DNA of 64,000 nucleotides from Elmis aenea (taxonomy: Eukaryota > Arthropoda > Insecta > Coleoptera > Elmidae). Shown here piece by piece: positions 25,889 to 36,100 of this stretch (positions within the stretch are counted from its first letter, which is position 1; each line of letters opens with the position of its first letter). A program made the translations under genes and the position numbers. The stretch lies in the NCBI GenBank assembly GCA_947652605.1, contig OX393579.1, positions 24,015,674-24,079,673 of the forward strand, in the 5' to 3' direction. The notes below the pieces were generated by a model. The model saw nothing but the letters and a program-made list of their open reading frames with translations, ran no database searches and was not told the origin of the DNA.

Positions 25889-26711
25889 AAGAAATGAGAC
25901 GTTTAGCTAAAAGCGAAGAGGACTTGCAATTCGGTCTAGACATATGGACAGATACATTAAGTAGATATAATATGAATATTAATATAACAAAGACAAAGGT
26001 TATGGTTATAGCGAAAAAGCATGAACCAGTTACAATTATGTTAGACCAAAAAAAAGATAGAGCAGGTAGCAAATTTTAAATATTTAGAAACAATAATTGC
26101 AGAAAACGGTAAATTGGAGGAAGATCTGAATAACAGATTAGCGGCAGCGACGAAATTTCACTACGCCACTAATAAATGTTTGATAAGTAAGAAAGAGATA
26201 TCAAAAGAAACGAAGACGCGAGTTTTTAATGCAGTGTACGTACACATTCTCACGTACAGTTCAGAAACTTGGACACTAACTCAAAATCATAAACAAAGAA
26301 TACAGGTACAGGAAAGAGATTTTTGAGAAGAATAGAGGGATGTGGACTGATCGATAAAATCAGTAACGAAAAATTTCGAAATAATCTAGGAGTAACAGAT
26401 ATTAAGAAAAAGATGGAGACGAATCAATTAAGATGGCTTGGACATTTACTAGGCATGCCAGAAAGTAGATACGCGAAAATAGGACAGAAAATGCGGATAG
26501 AGAGAAAAAGAAATAGAGGAAGACCAAGAATAAAATGGGAAAAAGAAGTGAGGCAGAGACTAGAAGGAAAAGGAGTCAGCTGGAAAGATGTGCCACAATT
26601 AGCTAACGATAAGCAGGAGTGGAGAAACATAACACAGAAATAGAAAAGCATACCTCGACACCGAAAGGTACAAGAGGAACCGATTAAGAAGAAGAAGAAA
26701 TGAGACGTTTA
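25889..26711 (+). mobile_element. 5'-truncated non-LTR retrotransposon with 17-bp target duplication
   Basis: AAGAAATGAGACGTTTA occurs directly on both sides (25889-25905 and 26695-26711), an exact 17-bp target duplication. The 3' end is an AAG repeat, as in LINEs that end in a microsatellite rather than poly(A). The body is the 3' part of a reverse-transcriptase ORF. The exact duplication points to a fairly recent insertion. Confidence 0.92.
25894..26643 (+). pseudogene. Reverse transcriptase C-terminal part, frameshifted
   Basis: Three overlapping frames join into one reverse-transcriptase C-terminus. The first gives Asn-Ile-Thr-Lys-Thr-Lys-Val-Met-Val, the segment after the catalytic palm. 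The second gives LTYSSETWTLTQNHKQRI. The third gives LRWLGHLLGMPESRYAK, then an Arg-Gly-Arg-Pro-Arg motif and a Trp-Lys-Asp-Val ending, a classic LINE tail. Shifts occur near 26.07 and 26.31 kb. The endonuclease and RT active site are missing because of 5' truncation. The clade cannot be fixed from this part alone. Confidence 0.88.
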
Positions 26712-28254
26712 ATGTCGAAAGAAAAAACCCAAGAGACATGGCAAAAAGTTGATTAAATCCTTAAATGCAAAATAAACAGTTACAGTAAAAGATTATTAAT
26801 GATCGTTTACAGCAAAAAAGTGAAAAATAAAAATCTGTCTCTAATAATCTACCTTATTAAAAATAGAAATCTGTCTCTAATAAATAATAAGGTAGAACCT
26901 AAAGGTCGCTTTAGAATTTAAATCAACATGGAGAGAACAATTTTATAGACTTCATTGCGAATAATTGCTGTCACTTCAATGCATACAGCAAGAATGTAAT
27001 ATGTATATTCCGCTTTTTATTGCAGACATGTTAGATTTAGGGTTTATTTAAAATTCCACATTTAATCCGCCATTTGTGAAAACCAAATATATATTTGTTC
27101 GGTTTACGGTCCTTGCTTTTTATTGATAATAAAATTTAGCTGTAAAATAATCTTTTATACTCGTCCGATATCATATTTTGTTATTGGATTCCACCGATTT
27201 TCACATTTAAGCTCGAATTATACAGCGAATAAATTGGATCGATATTTAATTAGGAAAAAAGGTTTTGAGTTTATTGCTTAATTTTAGATTGTTTTAAAAA
27301 CACTCCAACATTGTGAAACAATGAATTTATAAAATCAGGTTGTTTCACATGGAATGGTCGATGTTCGAGACTAAATTAAAACAAACATTGCTCAGATTGA
27401 ACCAAATTTTATTAGTCGAAATAATCGCCGTTTAATTTGGCACATCGTAGCTTCCGGGTTAAAAGGTTCATTCTCGTTTTTACACAAACGTTTTAAAAGA
27501 GTTTTTATTTTCATGAAAATAAATAACACCTTTAGGTTTAATGGTTTTTCAATTTTTTGTAATCCTTAAATTGTCGCAATTTAAGAAAGCATTAGTAAAG
27601 AGTGTGTGATAACCACCAAACTAAGATTAAATTTTTTGAATTTATTTTTCCTATCAAATCAACGAGCAGAAAGTTTTCGGTAATGGTATGATATAAAATC
27701 CACTTTTTATCACATTTTATAATTCGGTAAAAATACGGAATATTTTACCAATTTAAAAGCAAAGGCAAAGGTATTAGAGAAATTACTCCTGAAATAGTTG
27801 GGAATGTTATAACTTATAAACGGGTTTAAAAACCGAATTTATCATTGCCAAGCTGTAAATAGTCTACAGTTTGAACACTTATTGTAAATTTCGTCAAAAA
27901 AATTTAGTTCTTGTGATGTTTTTGTTAGAAATAAATACTAATCAATTAAAATAATTTTTGCGTTTTTCTCAAAAAATTGTAAGGGTAGGTACTAAAGTTT
28001 TGCTTCATTGAAAAGAGAAAAAAATTCTCTATCAAATTATTATAATACCGTCATTTAAAAAAATTAATTGTTTTTCATTGCGCTTTTGTTATTCGAAAAA
28101 AAATAATTTAATTTTGTCTTGTGGTGGAAAACTAAGTACCAAACCAGTTTTATACAAAGCATTTTTTCCCTAAAGTGGATATTTACTGAGATATATGTAT
28201 AGCATATTCCATTCCTTTTGGACACACTGTATATGGTCTTTTGAAATGTTATTT
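26712..28254. other. Intronic DNA with a small duplicated motif
   Basis: AAATCTGTCTCTAATAA occurs twice near 26830 and 26866, beside inverted CTACCTTATT/AATAAGGTAG, making a small palindromic patch. TTTTGGACACACTGTATA near 28.21 kb looks like a decayed fold-back end. Nothing else was seen. Confidence 0.4.
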
Positions 28255-28570
28255 GATTTTAACTAAAACTGGCTGTTTAAAAATATTAAAAACGTTGAAT
28301 GTTTTTATTTTACAATGCGCAAAAAAATCTACAACTCTTTCCCAATTTTTTTTTTATACCATGAAGTATAACCGAGTTATCAACAATTTTTAAAAAATGC
28401 CCATTTTAATTTTTGTTTATTATCTAGCGTGCCATTGAACTTTTTTTAAAACATTAAAGCATCACTGAATAGGTCTCGGAAAGGGAAACAATTTGTATAA
28501 TTTAAGCTCTTTGTAGCTTTTGCCGTTTACGTATTCCCAATAGTGGGCCTTCTATGTGGACCACCCTGTA
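28255..28570. mobile_element. Single arm of fold-back family seen at 13.8 kb
   Basis: It matches the right arm of the 13823-14569 element in the same orientation, ending GTGGACCACCCTGTA followed by TA. The opposite arm is absent or unrecognisable. Confidence 0.7.
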
Positions 28571-29819
28571 TATTTGTAAATTTTAAAACTCCATTTTTAA
28601 ATATAAGCTTTTAAACACATATGTTTATCGTTCTACATTTAATAAAAATATTAAAGTCAAGATAACTTTCTGTTTAATGCAACAACCATTAGTATTAGTT
28701 ATAGAAAAAGAACTTGAACGTCAATAGCTTTTGTATGTGTAACTTTTTAACGTTTTACATCGTAAGAGTCGATTAAAAAAGAATTGCTATTAACTAAACA
28801 CTGACAATTTTGAACTTTTAAACTGGATATAACCGCTATTCGAGTCGATTGTAAACACATGCTGTCGAGCTGTTCTATTTGTGCACCAAAGTTGTACATT
28901 TACCGTGATCGGTTTTAGATGCACTCTGTTCGTGGTTTGTGTACTCCGACATCCCCAATACAGTGGCTTTCCTTAAGCTTCGAACATTACCAAAATTATA
29001 TGGGGTCTCCGAAAATGCATGTAAAGAAACTCTGAGCAATATTTTCTCATTTAATAAATATTTTAATTTTTTGTTTTGGATGCGTGTTAAATTTTGACAC
29101 GTTTGCAACATTTTACCGGTTACAATAACTAGGTATATCGACGAAGACAAGTTATCTGCTAACCTTTAAAAGAACAGTGTTAGATACTTATTAAACAAAG
29201 TAAATAATTATTTGTAGTAACATTTTTACCAATTAATATAAAATAAAAAAATGCGTTGTAAAAATTATATTTCCAGAATTTAAAAACATTTAAACGAAAA
29301 CTTCTCGCTGTTATTCAAAAGTACTTTTAGGCCATACAAACGGAATTAATTAAATATATCCATTTTAATTAGTAGTGCCTATTGTACAAAATAATCACTT
29401 ATGCATGATAAACACTTTTTTATTGTAATTCTCTAATTGCTAACTCTCAGCTGTGTAGCTCTTTATAACTAGAACTGAATTATAAATACCTTAATTTGAT
29501 AGACAGACATATTTAGACATCCTGTTGTTAATTAAATTACGTATCCTGCATTAATTATTGAAGAAGGAATCGCAATGTGCTTTCTCATATATAAATTGTC
29601 GTATTTATTCAACTCTAGTGTAAAGTGTAAAACTGCATGATGTAAATTAATTATTTTAGATTATGCTTGGTAGAATTCGCTGTACTTGTAATATATTAAA
29701 TAATATTATTATTATTAATATATTTATGTAGATAATACACCAAGAGAGAAGCAAGCGAATAATCACATTAAAATTTTTTGGGAATACGCCTTTTAAATTA
29801 TTTTTCTTTGTTCTATATT
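28571..29819. other. Intronic DNA, nothing recognised
   Basis: AT-rich. The 91-residue antisense frame at 28875-29150 has no motif. Confidence 0.45.
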
Positions 29820-30338
29820 AGATTACATAACACAGAGCGTTTTTCCATCTTTATGTGATCTTCCCACTCTAGCTCGAGGTAATTTTTGACTTTGCTACTC
29901 TTTCTATTCTATCTCTTACCATTTAACTAACGTGAGCGCCTCATTCTGTTCTTCTCGTTCAGTTATTGGTTGTATTTAACATTCAACTCTAATTTGACGA
30001 TCCGATTTTCTATCTCGTCGGGTTTTCATTTCAGTCGCCTTCACCAATTATCTTATTCGTGCTGTGTCATATCGAGCTTGTTCGGCGTTGTTTAATACTG
30101 ATCTGACTATACATGATATATTTTTTTCTACGACCGCTTTTGTAAATGACAACAACTGTACCTGCATGGTTTTTAGAAATTATCAAAATAGACTCACGTG
30201 AAACTTGCCAGTTAACAGCCTATGTACAAGTGAGTTTACTATTAAAAGCCTAAGAAATTGAATATATTATGGGATCGTAGAAAAAGTATGGTACTAAACT
30301 CGAGTTGTAATTGCATTACAACTCTGTTTATGTAATAT
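29820..30338. repeat. Inverted-repeat family ATTACATAAC, copy 1 (diverged)
   Basis: The left end GATTACATAACACAGAG is mirrored by CTCTGTTTATGTAATATA. The interior shares CTACGACCGCTTTTGTAAATGAC and TTATGGGATCGTAGAAAAAG-type blocks, in shorter pieces, with the copies at 35525 and 38768. Likely a DNA-transposon MITE of undetermined type. Confidence 0.55.
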
Positions 30339-30414
30339 AATATTAAATTGTATCATTTGAGTCCTAAAAGGCCGAATTTTGAACCAATTGTACATAAAAC
30401 TTACTTTCGGTTAA

Positions 30415-31152
30415 CACGTTAAGCCCGGCGTGACATAAACGCTGTGTCTCACTTTAGTAGCCAGCCGGACGGCGAGGCGAAATGGTGCGTCTCACTACTT
30501 GAGTTCACTTGCCTATCGTTGGATATCACAATATAATGCTAAATACATGGAATGTGATACATAGCCGTCCGGGGGACCAACTTATACTTTTGTTCCGGAA
30601 TTTTTTTGGATAATTTGGTTTTTATAAGGCATTGAATGGAAAATTATATATTCAGAAAAAAATAATACCGTAAAGGTGTTAAAATAAAGTAATACACATT
30701 TGTATAATAAACAAAATAATTAAATTAAACAATAATAAATTGGTTATTCCTTTAAAAAAAACTTTAGAATAAAAACAGTGAATTTTTTTTTCGTACTTTG
30801 TGTACAGCAAAAAAGCAGCTAATGCAGTAATATTTTTCACAAACGGTACATTTGTAGATAGACTACTATCGTTTGATTCACATTCAGCCGCACTGCGTAC
30901 GTAAATATGCAGACTTGCAGAAGATTGCAGTGAAATATTACATTAGTGTCACGCGGTCCAAGTGGACGCTCAGACAGCGAGACATATATGTGGTGTCTCA
31001 AACAAAATCTCAAAAAAGTACTATAAGGAACATTATTTTTCAAAATCGCAACTAGCGTAAGTCATAATAATACATAACAATAAAATTACCACAAAAAAAA
31101 ACATTTGGGCCCAGGGACCCAAATTTTGCATCTCACACCCGGGCTTAACGTG
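30415..31152. mobile_element. piggyBac-like MITE
   Basis: The ends CACGTTAAGCCCGG and CCGGGCTTAACGTG are perfect 14-bp inverted repeats. The left is preceded by TTAA; the right is followed by TTTG, so one copy of a TTAA target may have mutated. GC-rich subterminal blocks with CGTCCGG and GTGTCTC recur near both ends. The short overlapping frames inside are not coding. Confidence 0.55.
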
Positions 31153-31699
31153 TTTGAAAGTGGGTGATACCTTTTTTTTACATTTAAGTGGTACCTTATA
31201 GAGTAGGTATATATTTTTACATGTACAAATGTGTTAATCAAAGTATCGTTACAGCGATGCATCACAAGTAATTATTTGCACAATAACAGCAATCAAGTGA
31301 AATTCCTAAATAAAAATATATACAAAAATATTACATTTCGTAGTAATAGAGCTTCCATAAAAGTAAAATGTTATACATTTAATGAAAGCTTTAGTTTTCG
31401 GACTTTGCTAGAGGCAATATAAAGCTAATGATTCGATTTAAAAAAAAAAAAGATCGATTAAATCCTTTAGTTAAATACTTTTCAGGTAATGGACTTTAAT
31501 TTAAAATGGCAGATATTGCACGAATAAAATTTTCGTTTGGATGTAATAGAAATTACAATAATATATCATATTTAACACCTTATGTGTAAATTATCTGCTA
31601 ATTGTGCAAAAACAACTTTTTCGAAAACGCCATTTAAAAACAAATGCTCATTTCTAATACATCGTTGTATAGAGAATTTAGTTGATATGCCAACGTATG
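31153..31699. other. Intronic DNA, nothing recognised
   Basis: AT-rich, no structure noted. Confidence 0.45.
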
Positions 31700-32297
31700 T
31701 ACAGGGTGGGCAAATTTCGATGTTTTAATAGGAAATCTCGGTAACTATAAGAGGTATCAAAAAACGGGCCGCGCATCCTCGATCTCTTATTTCGAGTAAA
31801 AGTTAATGGTAAAAACTAAAATTGGTTATCGTCTTTTATGTTCGAGCTATCACCGGTAAGTCGATTTTTCGACTTTTCGTTTTACGACTATATCTTGTTT
31901 GTTTATGAAAATAAAGAAAAACAATTTTGTCGTACTACAGGCACTTTTTTGATAAGAATGCAGTGCCTTAGACAATTTTTCAAAAAAATATTCGAAATTC
32001 GAGTTGTGACATAATGTTGTAATTTTTAAATAGAACCCATAGTTGTCTATGGCATCACGGAAAAGAGGATTTTCCCCATTCCAATGATATAAATCATGTG
32101 GGGTTGATTTATTCATTTTCCTTACATTATAGCAAAAATTAGGTAATTTTTCATATTTTATATTTTCTAGTAGTAGGCTTTGTCATTAAATAAACCTGGT
32201 AAAACAAACTGTCATTCTGTTGTTTTAACGATAATTTGATAGAAACAATCATGTTTAACTGTTGATTGTTTTTATTTTTGTACCTTAAAAACACGAA

Positions 32298-32399
32298 ATG
32301 GCTTACAAATATTACGAAAAGTATGATATGTTAAAATGTTATATTCAAAGTAATAAAAATTCTAAAGCTGCAAGTGAAACTTATTTTAATCGTTATTAA
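32298..32399 (+). pseudogene. Transposase N-terminal remnant (DUF4817-like)
   Basis: It encodes 33 residues from an ATG to TAA, including Tyr-Asp-Met-Leu-Lys-Cys-Tyr-Ile and then Ala-Ala-Ser-Glu-Thr-Tyr-Phe-Asn-Arg-Tyr. This lines up with the start of the transposase at 56852-57908, which has Tyr-Glu-Met-Leu-Glu-Cys-Phe-Ile and Ala-Ala-Glu-Met-Tyr-Phe-Asn-Lys-Tyr. Such N-termini carry the helix-turn-helix that binds the terminal repeat. Everything downstream is lost. The identification rests on this pairwise match. Confidence 0.7.
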
Positions 32400-32738
32400 A
32401 AAGAAGTAAATCTAAAATTAAAGACAGTTTATATAAAAATAGTAATAACAATATAAATAAACTAAGAGAAAATTTTAATTTAATAAAATAAGTTTCACTT
32501 GCAGCTTCAGAAATATTATTGTCGACGCCACTACATTCTTATCAAAAAAGTGCCTGTAGAACGTCAAATTTTTTTATTTTTTATATTCATAAACAAGCAA
32601 GATATAGTCATAAAACGAAAAGTCGAAAAATCGACTTATCGGCGATAGCTCGAAAATAAAAGACGATAACCAATTTTAGTTTTTACCATTAAGTTTTTCT
32701 CGAAATAAGAGATCGAGGAAGCGGGGTCCGTTTTTCGA

Positions 32739-33453
32739 GCCAGATGTAATCTCGGCACAAATCCCCAAATAGCGAGGTGTCATTAAAACATTATCGTTAA
32801 TCCCTATAGTAAACTGGGCACAAGTGATAGGGTAGAATGTTATTACCTATACTCGTTTTCCGATTGAAAATTACATTTCGGAAGATGCAGAATTTCCTCC
32901 CGAGATATGGGCTGAAATGAATGCATCCTTAAATATGACGACCAATGCATGCGAATCGTGTGTAATTTCCATCTAAACATTCTTTCAACAGTAGCCACCC
33001 TTCCTTATTCATATTTGTAGAAGTATTATTAAAAATTCAAGAAGAAATATATATTCAAATAAACAGTATTAATACCCCATATAAATACCAGAACGGTAAG
33101 TCTAAAAAACGTTTAACATATTTAAGAAACCACATTTCAAATTATCAGAATGGTGGCATTAGCGATTTACAGTTTGTAAAATTAGTTTCGCATTATTATT
33201 CTAATATGTAATGTGTACTGATAAATAACTATTTTGCTCTGAAATAATAAAGTTTTTAATTAAATAATTTACTTTTATTACATTTAAATAAAAATAAAAA
33301 TAAATTAAAAATATTTTAGAAATCAATCTAAGCATTATTGTGTGTGGTTGTGCCGAGTTTACTGTACCACCTCTTCAGCAAAATTTTATGGTGTGCCCAG
33401 ATTACTATACGTTTAATCCTTCTACCCGACTTTGTGGCTGAGTTTACAATCGC
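32739..33453 (+). mobile_element. MULE-like element nested in fold-back arm
   Basis: CCGTTTTTCGA flanks it on both sides, an 11-bp direct repeat that is single in the mirror arm, so it is a target duplication of about 9-11 bp as in Mutator-like elements. The ends, about 80 bp each, are imperfect inverted repeats sharing TCGGCACAA and TATAGTAA-CTGGGCACA blocks. The interior carries a decayed transposase C-terminus. Confidence 0.75.
32836..33211 (+). pseudogene. MULE-like transposase C-terminal remnant
   Basis: Two frames separated by a shift give one protein end. The first (to about 32958) has Phe-Pro-Pro-Glu-Ile-Trp-Ala-Glu-Met and TTNACES, a motif found after the catalytic core in many insect MULE-like transposases. 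The second (32999-33211, 70 residues and a stop) continues PSLFIFVEVLLKIQEEIY and ends in a Tyr-rich tail. There is no start codon and the catalytic part is missing. Family assignment comes from memory of similar insect proteins and from the 9-11-bp target duplication. Confidence 0.65.
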
Positions 33454-33521
33454 CCGTTTTTCGATACCTCTTACAGTTACCGAGATTCCCTATGAAAACA
33501 TCGAAATTTGCTCACCCTGTA

Positions 33522-35524
33522 CAGGGTGTACCTCTTAATACGAGCCACTTTGGGACTGCCACATAATATAAAAAATAAATACTTGCTTAAATTAGCAAAA
33601 AAAAACATGTTCTAAAAGTTTAGAACACGTACCTATAGTTAACTTAATTAAAATTTAAAAAATGAATTTAATTTGTAGCGGAACGAACGACTTTATTAGA
33701 TATTTACATTAGCATTTGTTTTTGTCTTCTTGTTATTTATACTTCTTGTAAAAAAATAAAATAAATTTACCTAAGCCAACAAAAATAAAACGATTTATGA
33801 CAATATGAAACTCTTAATTTTTGTTGAATAGTATTTACAATAATCATCTTGTACAAACGATTTGGCATTACTATTGAAAGTCTTTTGTAAGGATAACAAT
33901 TCGAACAAATTACAAATGTGGATGTTCCGTCGAGAATTAAATTCAAATCACATCTGAATTAAAACGAAACACAATTTTATTTGTTTCCCTAGTCGGTTTG
34001 TTCACATGGAAAGATAAATAATGATGCATTGTTGGGAAAACCAGACAGGAAAGAATTCGGGTTCATTTCGAATGGATTCAACTTTATCCGATTTCCATAA
34101 ATATAAGTAATATTTTGTAATATTTCAAGTAATTCCAAGACCAGTGCTACATACGGGAGTTGAAAAAAATCTAATCCTGTTACTTGTGTTATCTCAAAGG
34201 ATTTGAATTTTTGGGGATATTGTGGCTTTGTTAACTAAAAAGCACAAACCACAGTAGATAAATAAATAAACCACGTACACAAAAGCCGGATGTCGGGTCT
34301 CAAGAGTGTCGCAATCAGCAATCATTTCCCCATCAGGGGCTTAGTCCTGATTCAAGTCCGCTTTACTCGCTTGAAAAAAGATCAAAGCTGTTAACTAAAA
34401 AAAAATAAATGAGAGTTTACCGTAATTGGTTTCTTTTCGCGGGAGAAGTAAAATCTCTCGAACATTTCCTACACATTTCGATCGTTCCATTTATACAATC
34501 AAGACAAACAAATTGCTCCGTCTTGTTATGTTTGACATGGACGTTTCTATTTATTTCTGAAGTATCAAAAATAGCTGCATTGAGATTCGTCCCTGAAGCG
34601 TCGTCAAATATTGTTCTTTAAATGTAATCCACTTTATCGGTTGATGTAATCTATACTGGAAGCTATTTACTTATTGTTTTGTAAAATTTCCCGTATTAGG
34701 AGACAAATATTTCATTTTGTCGAGCGTTAAAAATTCTATTACTTGCGTTGTCTAACAACAATAATGACTTATCTAGCGTAATTAATTAATGTTTCAGGGA
34801 CACATTTCAGTTTTACGATATTTTGTTTAATTCTTTATGATACTGAGTAGTTATTAAGAGTTTTAATGAAATATGTTTACTTAAAATATACCAACCTTAA
34901 TTAAATTTAATCGACCGTAATAAATGAATATTTAAACGGCCCACCAAGGACCTCACATGTAATTTAGTTGTTCGATATTTGCTAACTTTACCAACTTCCA
35001 ACTTAAATGAGTTATACTGTAAACTTTTACGTCAGAGGTTAACTTCATTTGATAAATACGGTGAGCTTCAGAAATGTTTTCCTACTATTAAAGTAAACCT
35101 CAGTGACAATAAAAAAAATGAAATTCGACCAGAATTCTTTATTAAAAAAAAGTTAGATCACTTTTTCTGATACTAGGCAAAATATTTACAAGTAAATATC
35201 GCCATATACAAAGCAATATAACTAAATAATTTCTGGTGTAAAAATAAAATTAAGCGAAACATTTTAATTGATAATTATTTAGATCAGTTTTAGTTTACTC
35301 CGTGTATCAAGCAAGCTACGAATGTTTTTCCGCGAAGCAAAAACGGTAATGGCCTAAACCCAAATCACACTTATGGATTTGTGGCTCGACCGTGTATGGC
35401 TGTGTCATAATACAAAACAGCTTATACATATTAATTAAAGTTATACTATTCTTTTTCATTTCCTCTTCTATCTCTGTACACCGACTGTGGCAAGATTGTG
35501 TTGCCATGAACCGTTTTAATAGTA
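33522..35524. other. Intronic DNA, little recognised
   Basis: The first bases, ACAGGGTGTACCTCTTAATA, are a solo terminus abutting the previous element. About 34280-34370 has more balanced composition and no repeat signature. The rest is AT-rich. Confidence 0.4.
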
Positions 35525-36100
35525 AATTACATAACAAGAGTTTTAAGAAGCATATTACGCATGAGTTGCGTAGCGGCGAGTGCGTAATTCCACGAGTGCG
35601 TAATTGCTTTACAAATCGTGTTTTATGCTATACTTTTTCTGCGGTCACATAATACAAACGATTTTATCAGTATTTTGGCTAATGGGAAACACACTTGTAC
35701 GTACGGTATTAAATGTTAAGTTTGACTTAAGTCTACTTTGATCGTTTTTCTACGACCACTAATGTAAATGACTCTTACTGTACAGCCTGCATGCATAGTA
35801 AGTGGGTTCTTACGCACGGTAAGCAAAAAGCACAGTTTTTTAAAAAAACGATCAAAGTAGACTCACGTCAAACACTTTCTGCATACTTAGTAAGTGAGTT
35901 ATAACGCACGGTAAGCAAAACGCACACTTGTCTAGAAATGTCCAAGTAGGCTTACGTCAAAATTGACAAGACAACGTAATTACATGTGTATATTAGCCAA
36001 AAAGTCGTTAAAATCGTAGGTATTATGTGATCGTAGAAAAAGTAAGGTACATAACACGAGTTGTAAAGCAATTACGCACTCGTGGAAATACGCAAACAAA
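35525..36100. repeat. Inverted-repeat family ATTACATAAC, copy 2
   Basis: The left arm ATTACATAACAAGAGTT, CGAGTGCGTAATTCCACGAG and a CTTTTTCTGCGGTCACATAAT block return inverted at about 35990-36100; the last outer part of the right arm is missing. The centre has a tandem duplication of about 92 bp containing AGTAAGTGAGTT and GCACGGTAAGCAAAA, seen twice. Copy 3 lies at 38768. Confidence 0.75.

Larger units (their letters stand above)
31700..33521. mobile_element. Fold-back element with transposase start, split by a MULE-like insertion
   Basis: The left end TACAGGGTGGGCAAATTTCG matches the right end CGAAATTTGCTCACCCTGTA inverted. The left arm runs to about 31985; its mirror runs back from the right end to about 32520 but is interrupted at 32739-33453. 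A transposase N-terminus lies in the centre, and part of it (GCTGCAAGTGAAACTTA) is repeated inverted at about 32490-32510. The right arm therefore includes a deleted copy of the coding start. The right end CCCTGTA overlaps the start of another TACAGGGTG. Confidence 0.85.

Noticed and set aside
34280..34370. A tRNA or small RNA gene in the balanced-composition patch
   Set aside because: I could not see a cloverleaf, A/B boxes or an anticodon arm.
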